This document shows, in pieces, positions 11,986 through 24,055 of a DNA stretch of 64,000 nt. Each line of letters starts with the position of its first letter. Positions within the stretch are counted from its first letter, which is position 1. The DNA lies in assembly GCA_015832175.1 (NCBI GenBank), contig WJXW01000012.1:330001-394000 (forward strand), read 5' to 3'. A model generated the notes under the pieces. It did not search any database. It was not told the origin of the DNA and worked only from the letters and a program-made list of their open reading frames with translations. Made by a program: the position numbers and the translations under genes. Source of the DNA: Paraphaeosphaeria minitans (taxonomy: Eukaryota; Ascomycota; Dothideomycetes; Pleosporales; Didymosphaeriaceae).

Positions 11986-12745
11986 CCGTGTTCAAACGGG
12001 CTGGGTTGGCAGCCACGGAGCCTGTGCGCGGGCATGCCCATCGATCGGCGGATTTGGGCGCTGGTGACAGCGCTGGGCAGGCTGGGGGGCGCCCATGGAG
12101 AGCCGCAGCCATCGTGGGACGCCATGGAGAGCCGCAGACACGCCCTGCCAACAGAGCAGCCCTGACACGCCATGGAGGGTCGCGGGCATGCCCATGTATC
12201 GACGGCTTTAGGCGCTGCTAACAGGAGTGAGACGCCATGGAGAGCCGTAGGCATGCCTAGGTACGTCCCCGCGAGCATGCCCTGATGACAGCCCTAACAC
12301 GCCATGGAGAGCCGCGGGCATGCCTATGTATCGGCTGCTCATCGCCTAGACACGCCATTAAGAGCCCCCGCTTTAGGCCCTGCCAGCAGCCCTGACCTGC
12401 CATGGAGAGCCGCAGACATGCCCTGCCAACAGCCCTGACATGCCATCGAGAGCCGCGGCCATGCCCATGTATCGGCGGGTTTAGGTGCTGCTTATCGCCC
12501 AGACACGCCATCGACAGCCGCAGACATGCCCTGCCAACAGCCCTGACATGCCATCGAGAGCCGCGGCCATGCCCATGTATCGGCGGGTTTAGGTGCTGCT
12601 TATCGCCCAGACACGCCATCGAGAGCCGCGGGCATGCCCATGTATCGGCAGGTTTAGGCACTGCTAATCGCCCAGACACGCCATTAAGAGCCCCCGCTTT
12701 AGGCCCTGCCAACAGCCCTGACCCGCCATCGAGAGGTCCCCCCGC
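11986..12745. repeat. GC-rich tandem array with 109-bp unit
   Basis: The array is built from variants of a phrase CGCCATSGAGAGCCGCRGNCATGCCC followed by ATGTATCGGCGGGTTTAGG and GCTGCT. A 109-bp unit is near-perfectly duplicated: positions about 12420-12528 match about 12529-12637. More diverged copies extend left to about 11986 and right to about 12740, including two matching CGCCATTAAGAGCCCCCGC segments at about 12353 and 12681. Shorter sub-units (CCCTGCCAACAGCCCTGAC) recur at least four times. Frames that run through it on either strand are repeat artefacts. It occupies most of the shared upstream region of Nop9 and the Tip20-like gene. Confidence 0.85.
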
Positions 12746-12883
12746 CATCTGAGACCCCCACGCTAGCCACCGTTGGAGGCACCCGGGTCCCGCAGCCATT
12801 GCAGGCCGCCAGCCAGCATTGATTCTCCCCACACAGCCACCTACCTGCACGGTAGACTACATCGTGGTCTTGTGCACGTTGAA

Positions 12884-15699
12884 ATGGACGACCACGATGA
12901 CACCCGCGTCGCCGACTACCTCGACGACAAGCTGCAGACGCCCCAGGACCTCGACGCCCTCGACGGCCTGCTGCACACCATCCACACCCAGCACGGCCTG
13001 CTCAAGCAGCAGCTGCACGACGCCCAGCGCGACCTCAGCGACGCAAAGGATGCCGCCCGCGAGCACCACCAACACCTGCAGACCCGCGCCCGCCTATTCC
13101 ACGACGACCAGGCCGACATCGACCGCAGGCTCCAAGTCGTCGCCGCCTCCCACACCAGCGACGACGCCGTGCCCCGCTTCGAGCACATTCTCGACACGCT
13201 GCAGCGCCTGCATGTCGCCAGCGCATACGTCGACCTGCTGCACCACGTCGACCTCCTGAGGTGCGACATGCCAATCCAGTACTTCGTACATGCTGACCGC
13301 TGACCCCTGACACCCCCAGCCAAGAAGCGCAATGGCAGCTACAAACTTCTCCCGACGCCGCCCTCGCGCCCTACAAGCAGCTTCGCGCCCTCCACACCCG
13401 CATGCTCCGTCTGGACGAGGAAGCCGAGGGTGCTGCTCCGCAACTACTGTACCACGTAGACCACATCACCCACGCCCTACGCTCCGATCTCCTGCACGCC
13501 TTCTCCGCCCGTCTCGAGACCATCCTCGCCCACGTCAAATGGCCAACTCCGAAAGCCACAATCACCGCCGCCCTGCATCCCGAGTGGGAGACGGCTGTGC
13601 TCAACCTGCTCGACCTGCAGTTCCCCGAGCTCCATGGCGTGCACCACGCGCCGCCCGACGTGAGCAAGCTCAACCTCCCCGCCGTGCTCTTCCCCTTGCA
13701 CGTCCTCGTGCAGCCCCTCGAAATGCGCTTCCGCTACCACTTTGACGGCGACAAGCCTACCAACCGCATCGACAGGCCCGAGTACTTCCTCTCCCACATC
13801 ACCACCCTGCTGAGCGACTACAGCCCTTTCCTTGTCCAACATGTGCAGCCCCTCCTCCTGAAGCAGTTCCGCGGTACCGACCTCGCCTTGAACCCCGTCT
13901 ACATTGACGCCATGTCCGCCTTCATCACCGCGCTGTTGCCCATGCTGAGGACCAAAATCGGCTCCCTTCTGCCCCGGGTGGCCGCCCAGCCCCAGCTCCT
14001 CAGCCACCTCATGCACGAGCTCATGACCTTCGACACCACCATTAGAGAGGAATGGAGATACGACGGCGGCTACGGCGTCGACGGGTGGAAGGGCCTTTCA
14101 TGGGAGTTCCTTGCCCAGGCCGACTGGTTCGGGCGGTGGCTGCAGGTCGAGAAAGACTGTATGGACAACATTCCATGCCCGCATTCGCACCCGCATTCGC
14201 ATGCGAATCTGACTTGAGCATAGTTGCCTTGGCCCGTTACCAAAGTATTGTGGAAGCTCCAGATTTTGGCCATCTGGACTACGAGAGTGTCGATCCCAAA
14301 GCCACCAAGCCCACCAAGGGAGCGATCCGCGTCAACGACTTGCTCGAAACAATCACAGGTAGGGACGCGCGCGCCCGATGGTGACAGCGCACAGCTGATC
14401 AGCGCTGCAGACCGTTACCGGCCCCTGACATCCTTCACCCAGAAACTGCGGTTTTTGATCGATATTCAGATTACCATCTTCGACAAGCTCGAGGAGCGGC
14501 TCCGCGGCAACCTGGAAGCCTACCTCACCCTGAGCACGTCCCTAGGCCGTGCCATGGGCGGCGTGTCCAAGGAGGAGCAGGAGAAGCTGCTGGGCGTCGA
14601 GGGACTCGAACGGCTTTGCAAGACGTACGGTAGCGCAGACTACCTCGAACGGGCAATGCGAGATTGGAGCGACGACGTGGTAAGTTGCCGACGCGGCAGA
14701 TCGGCAGTTCGGCAGCCGAGAGCTGACGCAGGACAGTTTTTCCTCGACATCTGGGACGAGCTGCAAGATCGTGCGCGCCGAGCCGGGAACATCGGCGCCA
14801 TGTCGGTTGCAGACGTGGCCGAACGCACGTCAAAAGCCGTCGGCGGGGACGGCGACGGCGGCGCGCTCTTCGACGAAACCGCAGCGGCGTACTCGCGCCT
14901 CCGCATCCGGAGCGAGAAGATCATCACCGACACCCTAAACAGCAACGTGCGCGAGGCGCTGCGAGGCTACCGAAACATGTGAGTGCCCGATGGGGCAATG
15001 CAGCGTTGTCGCCTCTCAGCCAGCCGAGTCGTCGCCATGCTTACCTTTTCCCACCGCAGCAACCCCTGGGCCACGCTTTCCGCTTCGAGCTCCGCGCTGG
15101 CCAACACCGCTGAGCTCGACCCACTCATCGCCTATCTGACCACGACGCTGGGATTTCTATCCCGCGCCCTCGCGCCCGCCCCGCTGCGCCGCATCGCGAG
15201 GGGCGCCCTCGCTACCGTGAGCTCCATGGTCTGGGACAAGGTCGTCAGCCGGCACCGCTTCTCGACCGCGGGCGCCGCACAGCTGTCGTCGGACCTGCAC
15301 GCCGTCTGTCGCCTTGTCGACAAGGCCGTTGGCGCTGGCGTCGCCGAGGCGGGGCTGCGGCGCTGCCTCGAGGCCGCGCAGCTGCTCAACCTGCCCATCA
15401 AGGGTGGCAAGGCGCCGGCAGCGTCCCCCGGCGAAACGGGTGATGCTGGCGACGACTGGGAAGCCTGGGGTGCAGGAGCAGACGACGAGGGCGAGGGCGA
15501 AACGGGGGGTGGTACGGGGAGCGACGCTGTGGGTGGCGCTGTGCTTGGCGAAGCTGATCTTGGGCTGTGGGAGGTGGAGCAGCGGCTTTTTGCGGACAAT
15601 GTGAGTGCGCGCGGAGTGCTGGAGGCGCTGGGGCTCGAGGTGCTGAGCGAGAGCGAGGGGCGCGCGGTGCTGGGGCGGAGGGTGGAGCTCGCTGGGTAG
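12884..15699 (+). CDS. Tip20/RINT1-family vesicle tethering protein
   Basis: Predicted Dsl1-complex type tether acting in Golgi-to-ER retrograde transport. Six exons: 12884-13260, 13320-14158, 14224-14358, 14411-14679, 14737-14978 and 15060-15699, total 833 aa. All five introns keep phase and have GT-AG ends. The first 125 residues form a coiled-coil (LKQQLHDAQRDLSDAKDAA). The rest matches the RINT1/TIP20 domain: FRYHFDGDKPTNRIDRPEYF, WFGRWLQVEKDFALARYQ, TKPTKGAIRVNDLLETIT, RFLIDIQITIFDKLEERL and MVWDKVVSRHRFSTAGAAQL. A Gly/Asp/Glu-rich loop lies near residue 770. The start is the first ATG giving the family coiled-coil, just downstream of the repeat array. Family assignment is firm; the name Tip20 or RINT1 is by similarity. 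Confidence 0.9.
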
Positions 15700-15960
15700 C
15701 GGTAGCGGTAGGTAGCGGTAGGTGCATGGGAGGTGGAGATGGACGGTGATGGGGACGTTTTGTGGCGTGTGGCGCCGCGCAGAGGTTACACACATGGGCG
15801 AGCAAGACCCTAGTTCATACACGATGGCGGACTATCGTGACGAGTGCATCGATGCCTGTCCTGTTCTGTGCTGTGCTGTGCTGTGCTGTCCTGCTCTGTT
15901 CTGCAGCCTCAGCACACAGGGAAACACGTCCTCGGCACTCGCATGGCGTTTGCCGTCCAT

Positions 15961-15998
15961 TACTCACTCACTCACTCACTCACTCACTCACTCACTCA
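15961..15998. repeat. (CACT)n microsatellite
   Basis: Nine or so perfect CACT tetranucleotides in a row, in the 3' flank of the Tip20-like gene. Confidence 0.95.
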
Positions 15999-16589
15999 AG
16001 GAGGGAAGAGCTACGAGTACAAGGACTAATGGCTATAAGTAGATGCAGTAGACATCGTGCCATTCCAAGGAACATACTGATTCCGTTTTCTAGGATGGTG
16101 AAAGAAACCTGCCCAGTCCACAAATAGTCATTGAAATTCGAGGTATGTTTCGAAGCCTGTATAGTAAATGGTATGCACCAGTATGAATCGGTAAGCCCAT
16201 GGTTATACTTTTGCTGTTGGGCGTGTCCATTCTGCGACGTGGAAGAGACGCCAAGGAACAAAATGGGAAAGCTGAAAGCATTTTGTCGGGAGGGAAGACT
16301 CTTCTCACGAGCAGCGGTGTTGTTCAATGCGTTTCATCGCAAACAGCACGGCTGAACTTTGACAAGTAGCTTTCAGTCCCCTGCGGCTTCGTCATCGTGC
16401 AGGCTGGGCGAGGTAGGTGAGGTTATACAACGGTCGCATCACAGCCAATCTTTCAATCCGCATCGTAGCAGAGGCCATCGTCGACAGAAAGTGTCGTCGA
16501 GCAAACCACACGTATGAGTGATGAAGTACAGTGTAGAGGCGCAGAGTGAGTGCGATGAAGACAGCTGGATTAGTTTCGCGCCTGCCTCA

Positions 16590-16668
16590 TGCCAGTTCAG
16601 ACGCTCCTGCCTCATGTCAGCTCAGACGCTCCTGCCTCATGTCAGCTCAGACGCTCCTACCTCAAGTG
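16590..16668. repeat. 25-bp tandem repeat, about three copies
   Basis: A CAGCTCAGACGCTCCTGCCT-plus-CATGT unit starts at 16593 (slightly diverged), 16618 and 16643, exactly 25 bp apart. A fourth partial copy degenerates after 16667. Confidence 0.85.
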
Positions 16669-17088
16669 CTACCTCAACGATTGGCCAACCCCGCACGACA
16701 TAGCCCAGGTTTCAGTGTACAACATCGCTGTTGAAGCCGAAGACACAACACGAAACGATGAACAGAGCTCAACGATGAACAGAGCTCAAGTGACGGAAAG
16801 GTGGCAGAGAAAGTAGATGTAACGTTTGTCTCATTCCACATCGCAAAGTAATTCGTACAGCAGACGGAACATTACTACATCCACCCATTCAACCTCACAA
16901 GCATCGGTCGCACCTTCGCATTCCAGCGTTTATCCAGCCTAGACCTCAGTCCAGGTGTATCTGCTTCTCGAGCCTTCACCACCTCCTCTTCCTCCTCGAG
17001 GTTCCTCTCGATATCCCGTTCAGCAGAGGGCTTCGGCTCCGGCTCCGGCTCCGGCTCCGTCTTCGGCACGGCATCCCCGTCCTCGTTG

Positions 17089-17382
17089 CTAGTTGGAGAT
17101 CTTCTCGGGGACCTTCTTGCCCGTGGCCTTTTCGAACAGGTTGCGAGCGCCGTCGGTCTGTTCCGCGTCTTGTCAGCGCACTGTTGCTTCCCCGCGCTGC
17201 ACGCAAAACAAGGAGTAGGGGAGGGGAGGGGAGGGACGCCGTACAATCTTCTCGTTCACGGCACGGTTGTTTTCGGGGTGCGCGCCCATGGAGCCGCCGT
17301 ACTTCTTCTCGGCGGCGTCGAGGCCCTTGTCGAGGTAGTCTTCCTTGTTGCCCGCGCCGGCGTTGTTGGTGTTGGAGTTCAT
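17089..17382 (-). CDS. Small conserved hydrophilic fungal protein (68 aa)
   Basis: Two exons on the minus strand: 17382-17245 (46 codons) and 17157-17089 (22 codons plus stop), joined in phase 0 across an 87-nt intron. The protein has KEDYLDKGLDAAEKKYGG and then, across the join, the phrase NEKITDGARNLFEKATGKK, ending PEKISN. The EDYxDKGLDAxEKK and EKxTDGARxxxEKATG phrases match a widespread family of short, charged, probably disordered or helical fungal proteins of unknown function. They are seen near stress-related genes in some species, which is only weak evidence of role. No signal peptide or membrane segment is present. The correct fusion of two family motifs across the intron supports the model. 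Function unknown. Confidence 0.75.
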
Positions 17383-18784
17383 GATTGCAGGTGTGTGGGG
17401 TATGTGTTGTGTCGTGAAGTGGGGACAGGAATTGCGATTTGCGATTGCGGTTGCGATTGTCACAAGATGTGGATAGATGGGGCTATGATGGACGGGACGG
17501 GAGGGTTATATAGCATGCGGCCTGGGCTGGGGACAAGGCAATCGCATGGGGAAGGTGGGCTAGACGTTATCGGTGATGGCATCGCGACCAGTCTCAAACC
17601 TGCCCTGCATCCCGGCACAATGCGAGAAACTTGGCTCGAAGCTTGTCGCTGACGTCGAATCCAGGGGGCGCGCTTCATGATGCTGTGACGTTGAAGGTGA
17701 GGAGGGTGACGTCATTCCATCGAGGACCCTGCCAAGAAACCATGCGCGCCCGGTGACGAGGGAATTGTGGGGTAGAGGTGCGGAAGGGATGGCGCTGGGT
17801 GGAGAGGTGGAGAGGTGTGGAGTGAGGCGTGTGAGCCAGCGTGAGGCTATGGTAGACGAGATATTCCGACATGCGTGCATGCGGGTACGTTGTATCAGCT
17901 GGCAACCACGCTTTTGCTCACCAGAGGACATGACCCTTTCTCGGGGCGGCATTGGATTATCAACCTTCCACACGAGTCTGCACGACGTGTAGTACCTACC
18001 GTGTAGTTTTAGTAGACTACCTAGACCAATATGCGCATGATAATTAGACCTCAAAGTAGAACATATATCCCAGCTCCCACACCAGAACTACCACAATTAC
18101 ACATGACCAACAACACCCGACACCCCCAAGGAGAAAACCGACGTTATGGCAGAGCGAGAGCCGCACGTACGAAGACGACACACGCACCAGACACACGCAC
18201 ACGGGACACCCTGATGTCACGCACTCGTTTGATGATTCTACAGGACCATACGCTCTCTCATATCCCGCCCCAACAAACGCAGGGGGGGAGGGGGAGGCCA
18301 CCGCTCTCGGGTATCTCATCTCGCCGGGTATAAAAGTCATAGCCCGCGCCAACAATCCCAGCCACCGCACGCACGCACGCACGCAGGAACGTGTCGAAGA
18401 AAAGCCGCCGTGTGGGGGGTATGAAACAGCAGTGTTCGCTCGCATCGAGCAGAGGGAAACGATCAGAAAAGAGGACAGAAATCCACCAGGCCGTAAGCAA
18501 GCCAGCGAGCAAGCGACCCAAAACGCGCTTGACGCAAGCTGGAGCACCCAAATCTACCCCGTAACGCCGAAGCCAAAAAGAGACAAGATAAGACAAGACC
18601 CACTAAAAAGAAGAACAAGAAGACGAAAAAAAGACGAAGAAAAAGAAGAAGAAATCGCTGAAACGCGGGGCGACAAACACGACAAAAGGGGTGTAGAATA
18701 CAGACAAGAATATTAGAGCGTGGCACAACACCAGACGGCATCGCGCAAGTCTCCTCTCCCGGGCGCAACAGTGCGAGGTACCGT
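17383..18784. other. Intergenic, no supported gene
   Basis: A 1.4-kb stretch between the divergent small-protein promoter and the 3' end of the folliculin-like gene. A 164-codon minus-strand frame at 17560-18054 has no recognisable motif or splice partner. Near 18358-18385 is a short (CACG/GCAC)n run, and 18585-18660 is a purine-rich A/G tract. No gene is called. Confidence 0.5.
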
Positions 18785-20226
18785 CTACGCAGACGGCAGC
18801 TGCCCAAACTGATTGATCAGCGAGTGCAGCAGGCCACAGAAGATACCGTGAAGCCAGACGAAAAAGTCCTCCATACCGACAATCTCGACCAGGTTCTTGG
18901 CCTTCATCACCTCGCTCGAGATGCGCGGGTACCCGTCCGGATCAACCTTCTTGGCAGACAGGAACGACGAGACGGGCGTGATGTTGCGGGCAGCCGGAGA
19001 ACTTGCGACCGAGGACAGGGGCCGGTCTTTGACGGGGGATGTCTGGAAGACGGGCATGGAGGAAGCGGACGTGGCAAAGGGAGGTGAGGACGGGGCCGGT
19101 CGGGTGAGGGGTAGCGAGGCGGCACAGTCTTTTTCGAGGACGCGGTCGGCAAGGGCGACGATGCGGTTGGCGATGGACTCGAAGACTTCGGTGATTTTGA
19201 CCATGGCTTTTGTGGCGCGCAGGCCGTCACGGCCGGCCATGGCGATGAGGGCGTAGGTCCGCATTGCGCCGCGGGCGCGGGGGTCGCGCAGCCGGAAGAC
19301 GTAGGCGATGGTGTAACCGGCGTGCGAGTCGCCGAAGAACATGGGTCCGGCGGCTTTTCCCATGGGCAGAGTCTCGGTGGACAGGGTGCGGATGCAGGTC
19401 CGTCGGAGTAGCGAGTAGGTTGCTGGTGACTGCGGCTGGCTGGTCGAGACGTAGCTGAGAGTATGCGTATGCAATCCCCGCGAATACATGGGAGAGGCGG
19501 GAACTGAGTCCGGGAACATCTGCGAGGGGTTGCTGTCGAAGAACTTGGACTGTTCGATGTCGGAGGTATCCGACGAAGTTGAACTGCTCATGTCGTCGCA
19601 TGCGCTGAAGCCGCGCACTGGGAAGTTGTGCGAGGTGCGCAGTACCGGGCTACCGTTCCGACCACGGCCATCCTTGGAGGGGCTTCCTGGTGCTCCGTCT
19701 GGGATTCTGGCGCTGACCTTCTTCGGAACGACGATCTGGCAGTTGTCGCAGACGTCGTTGTCGGTGCTGTACGTGCTGCTCGGTCTTCTGCCGCCGAAGC
19801 TGCTGTTGGAGGCGGGGAGACTGGGGAAATACGGGTTGTGTGAAGGTGATCTCGGGCTGGTGGGCGGGGTCTCCAGGGGCGAGGTGAGGTGTGGTACGCG
19901 GCTGCCCAGTTTGAGGGCCGACGGAGGCTGCTCATATAGGCCATTGTAGGAGAGCTGGGGGTGGGGTTCTTCGGAGGGTGGCGTGACGCAGGGGTTGCAG
20001 GAGCCGCATGGCGAGGGAGAGGCTTGCGTGCAGATGATGGATGTCGGACCGTGGACCTCGCAGAAGTGTGCGAGCGAGATCTAGTTCAAGTCAGTGGCCG
20101 GGTCAACGAGGTCAGACGGGGCACGCGAGCATTTGGAGGGGGACCCAGCGGCGCGGCAACGGCTCGGATGGGGTGTGCGGAGGGGAGCTCGGAGGGGATG
20201 CGTGGGAGACTGACGGTAAAGTCCAT
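18785..20226 (-). CDS. Lst7/folliculin-like longin-domain protein
   Basis: Predicted fungal folliculin orthologue; in yeast Lst7 acts with Lst4 as a GTPase-activating complex in amino-acid (TORC1) signalling at the vacuole. Two exons: a 12-nt first coding exon 20226-20215 (Met-Asp-Phe-Thr) and 20080-18785, 435 aa. The join yields MDFTISLAHFCEVHGPTSI, the hallmark folliculin N-terminus. It is followed by a cysteine pair region (CGSCNPC near residue 35, CDNCQIVVPKK near 108) and the longin-core phrase GPMFFGDSHAGYTIAYVFRL. A long Ser/Pro-rich linker lies near residues 300-350, and the protein ends WLHGIFCGLLHSLINQFG. Its length is larger than budding-yeast Lst7, and no DENN tail is obvious. The donor reads GTCAGT and the acceptor is preceded by CTGAC. 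Confidence 0.85.
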
Positions 20227-22152
20227 GTTTCCTCCTCTGTGTTCGCTCTACGGGTTCATGGCGTGCGAGTGGGCGCGGTGGTGGGTCGAGGCGTGGGTGG
20301 CTCAGCTGACTCCGGGGTGCGCCGGGGAGCGCAGTTGGCGCACGGAATGCTGTGGTGTGCTACGGCTGGTCGCTCTGAGTGGTGAGTGTGCGAACAGGGT
20401 CGCCAGGTACGGGTCCACAGGTCTCAGGCGTGGGAGGGGCGGCGATGTCGCGTGCGCGGGTGTGCTGGTCGTGGTGGTGTGGAGGGAGGCTCGGGGGAGG
20501 GAGGCTCGCGGCGCAAGGTGGCGAGGAGCAGGATGGCGGCGCAGGGGAATTTGCAGGCAAAGAACGTCGCTCTGCACTTCTGCGAGAAGAGAGACGGGCT
20601 CGCGGCGGGCGAGGGATTTAGATGGACGGGCATATGGGGTCGGCAGCATGCCAGCAATTAGAAGGGCACCGAGGGCACCGAGGGCACCCAGAGACTCTAG
20701 AGACGTACGACCCGCCAGACTAGCAGGGGTGCATCTGGCGGTCAAGGCTCAAGACTCCAGCCCGCAGTAGTGCCGCCGCAGCAACATGCAACATGCAACC
20801 ACGGCGCTTGGACATGTGCGAGCGCATACCTTCTACACAACGCCACCCTGTGCGACCCCTCGAGTATCAAGACTGTCGGTAGCTAGGTATGGACGCGGCT
20901 GTCCTTCCAAGCGTTTTGCAATGAGCCGCGTTTGGGCTGGTTCGAGTCTCTCCAGGATAATGCACCCATGCCGCCCCCAGGCACGCCCCCCTTCCCCCAG
21001 CGGAATGTCTCCGAGTGCGCTCTCGCACCACCTGCATCCCTCCAGCAATGACGCAGCGCCATCTCGATGCATTCTTCCGGGCGCTCGATACATCCGGTAT
21101 CTATCTAGGCGGCTCGGTACCTGCTCCTCAATAGATACCTACCCCGTACCTTGGAGAAGGACCTGGAATCGACAAGCCCACCCACCTCCGCGTCCTGTTC
21201 TGCTTGCGGCGGTGCGTTCGCAGGTACTGGTACACAGTAGCCATCCATCCTAGTGCAACTGCACCTTTGACTGGCAGCGCCCCAGACGCGCTGCAGCATG
21301 CGAGCAAGAGTGGGGTCGATAGTCTGCTGCTACACCCAATTCACTCTACCCACCACGCCTCTCCCCACTGCTACAGGGCTAGGTCTTCTCCGACCTCCTA
21401 GTCCGACGAGTAGCCCAGTGGCTGACATGCACCCCAAGAGTTGTCTTTACGTGACGGTTTTCCAGAAGCATTGCTCGCGCAAAGAAGCTCCACCCCGCCA
21501 AGTGGGCCGCCTCCTCCCACCTTCCAGGAACTCCCTTTTGCTAACCAAACCATCAAATCTTCACCCGTGCACCCGGCCCTACCGCCCTCGCAACCGCTGC
21601 AGGGTCCGACGGCGAGAAATTCCCTCGAGTGTCGATGGCACGCTGCAGTTGACGCTGCTGCCGCCGACCATCACTGTCGGTGGACCTGTGCTCGGAACAT
21701 CAGGATGCAGAGCAACAGTCCAGGCCGCACAGCGACAACGTTGGCACTTCGCTTCTGGGCTAAACAGCAACATTAGTCCAGGTCCATGAAGCTATTTGTA
21801 ACAGGTGAAAACGCTTTCGGGCTCTAGGCGCAGAACAGAAGACGTCTGGCCGAAGCACCCCACCGGGTGATCATGCACTTCAATCAACTACGAAGGCACC
21901 CTGGGCTGCCCGAAGCGTTCGAATTGGCCTCTCGTGCCCCGCTGCATGCCTCTGTTTGAGAAACGTGCAAGGTTGCTCGACATCTGACGCAACGGAAATT
22001 TCTCAACATGCAGCTGCATAAAGACAGCTTCCATCCGGTGCTAGTGCATATGTCAAACGGGCGGCCAAGTGCCACACAGTACAAGCATGGACTCCGGATC
22101 TGGTGATTTCTCCCGTTGACACGGCACGAAAGCGGGCTACGAAGGGTGCATT
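20227..22152. other. Intergenic, no supported gene
   Basis: About 1.9 kb between the folliculin-like gene start and the F-box gene stop. Frames such as 20302-20745 (-), 20786-21253 (+) and 21298-21789 (+) are compositionally biased (Arg/Ser/Pro-rich) and carry no domain. A small AGGGCACCG triplet repeat sits at about 20665-20692. Confidence 0.5.
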
Positions 22153-23563
22153 CTACATGTCGTCGCCACCTCCATCGTCGGAATCGTCTTCGTCTGGAGG
22201 ACGACCCCGGAGTATGTCGTACCCCATCAACTCGTTGACAAAGTTTCGAGAAGCCACAACCTCCGCATAACGGTCCTTGTCGTACGGAGTAAACTCGACG
22301 CTTTGTGCGCTCATGCCCTCGACGATGACCGGCGTCCAGATGCGATCCAGCTGCGTTATACCAATACTGCTGCACGGGATGTCGTCCAACAGCGCATGCG
22401 AGGTGACGCCCACCTCTCTCCAGTGTTCTCGCCATCTTACATTCTCGTGCGGCGACAGGCGGGTGATGAAGGCGTGGAGGAGCCGTCGCCGCTCACTGTA
22501 GTTTTGGCAGGCAAGCAACTTTGCCACCGCGCCCACGCCCCCCAGGATCAAGACGAATGCAACGTCCTCTACACAGGCCGGCTTGCCGTGCCAGCCACGG
22601 AAGACTTTCTCAACCGACCCAGCATACGTCGGTGGGCGCAGCTTCCGCATGAGCACCTGCAGGATGAAGCAGTACATGTAGAAGCACTGCAAGCGCAAGG
22701 GCGGATCGAGTCTCTTCAGTATGTTGCGTTCCTGGTCGGTGATACCAGGTGTCGTACAGATATCATACCCAATGTGAGAGCGCGGGCGGATGCGCCCAAG
22801 ATCCCGCTCCAACAAGATTCGTCGGTGCTCTTCCAGGAAGTAGCCTACACCAAAGACAAGCGGAATCATCTTCTCGTACACGGACGCCCACATCTCCTTT
22901 TGACGCCGATTGGTGTGTCTGAGGGTATCTTTGAGCACAAACGTGGCCAGTTCTCGGGTCAGCCGTATGGAAGCGATGTGCCTTCGCCGCATGGCCACTG
23001 CGAGGGATGAGCTCTCGTCTTTGCATTCAGCGTCTCGGTGTCACTCACACAGGTACTGCAGATGGGCTTCATTGGTCCTGGGAGGCGGGTAGAGCTTGAT
23101 ATGGAGCGATCCCATCTTGTGCTTCACCCAGAAGCGGACAAGCGCTGGCCCGCATGCTGTGACGACTTCATTGAGCGCGCGTGAAGCTCTGCGGAGAGCA
23201 AGTATGTCCGCAACGAACAGCTCGCACAGGATCTGAACGAGCAGCTCGTTTGGCAGGAGCAGCAATGCCCTATACAGCGGACTGCACGGTGGATCAGCAC
23301 AGCACCCTCCTACCGCGTAACAGTGCGCAGCGCAAGTGGACCCGGGTTGCGTACCTTCCCTTCTGCGCCAACTCTTCTCCCAGCGCACTCCGTCTGACGC
23401 TCCGGAACGAAGCAACGAGCTTGTGCTGGAAGCTCTCGGCAGCCCGTCCGAAGCTCAGCGTCTTCCTCCCGGAGGCTCTGTGCTTGTCTCTGGCGACGAC
23501 CGGCGCCCGCCCGCTGCCCCCCGGAGAGTTGGTCCAGCGAAACCTATCCATCCTTTTTTGCAA
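22153..23563 (-). CDS. F-box domain protein
   Basis: Probable substrate adaptor of an SCF ubiquitin ligase, target unknown. Proposed exons on the minus strand: 23563-23355, 23281-23049 and 22997-22153, giving 428 aa with introns of 73 and 51 nt, both preceded by CTGA-type branch sites. The F-box is in exon 2: LPNELLVQILCELFVADILA followed by LRRASRALNEVVTACGP, near residues 75-115. The C-terminal 280 residues are helical and without a domain I can name, ending in an Asp/Gly-rich tail (DEDDSDDGGGDDM). The first exon, and so the start, is the weakest part. The alternative is a start within the frame opening at 23415. Exon 2-3 joining is supported by phase and branch site. Confidence 0.75.
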
Positions 23564-24055
23564 GTGCGCGCTCGGGACTGGGGCTCGCGCGCACGCGCCG
23601 AAGTTGGCCGATCGGATGGGATCAGATGGGATCAGGTCAGATCAGATCGGATCAGGAACCGTCAGACGAGGACAGGGCAGCGCGCTGCAAGGCATGGTAG
23701 CAGCTGCTGAACTGGCAGGCAGAGTCGCACGGCGGCAGACGACACGAGAAGGGAGAGGAAGCAGGGGAAGGAGCAGCGACAAAGGTCCACGCCGCATGGG
23801 GCGCTGCGGAGTTTCAGTTTGACGTTTAGGCTGGCATGGAGTCGTCTGGACGGCGCTGCACTGAACTGGATTGGACGGGCGCTGGTCTGGCTGGGCGCGG
23901 GCCATGAGCCACCATGCACATTGCAGCGGTAGTCTAGGTCAACAAGGCGTGCGCTAGAACTCGACGCATGACGTGAATTGGATCTGCGGGACCCGGACTG
24001 CGCGCCTGCGCACCTGCCACGAGGGAAATCTGAAACGCCGTGGCAGCTTTGCCGA
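23564..24055. promoter_or_regulatory. F-box gene upstream region
   Basis: At 23608-23657 a run of GATCRGATGG-like decamers (GATCAGATGG, GATCAGGTCA) gives a cluster of GATC sites just upstream of the F-box gene. No other element is recognised. Confidence 0.35.

Larger units (their letters stand above)
15700..17088. other. Intergenic with several short tandem repeats
   Basis: Contains (GTGCT)n-like sequence at about 15865-15890, a perfect CACT run at 15963-15997, and a 25-bp unit repeated three times at about 16590-16667 (CAGCTCAGACGCTCCTGCCT...). GGCTCC hexamers occur at about 17036-17063. The open frames here overlap these repeats or lack features; no gene is supported. Confidence 0.6.

Noticed and set aside
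12257..12850. 197-codon minus-strand frame
   Set aside because: Translation is a repeat of Cys-Leu-Gly-Asp-Lys-Gln-like units produced by the 109-bp tandem array; no independent support.
17560..18054. 164-codon minus-strand frame
   Set aside because: No recognisable motif, mixed composition, no conserved neighbours or splice partners.
20302..20745. 147-codon minus-strand frame
   Set aside because: Ser/Pro/Arg-rich, no motif, no splice partners; upstream of the folliculin-like gene and better explained as promoter sequence.
20935..20955. GGTTCGAGTCTC, resembling a tRNA B box
   Set aside because: No matching A box at suitable distance and no cloverleaf could be folded around it by eye.
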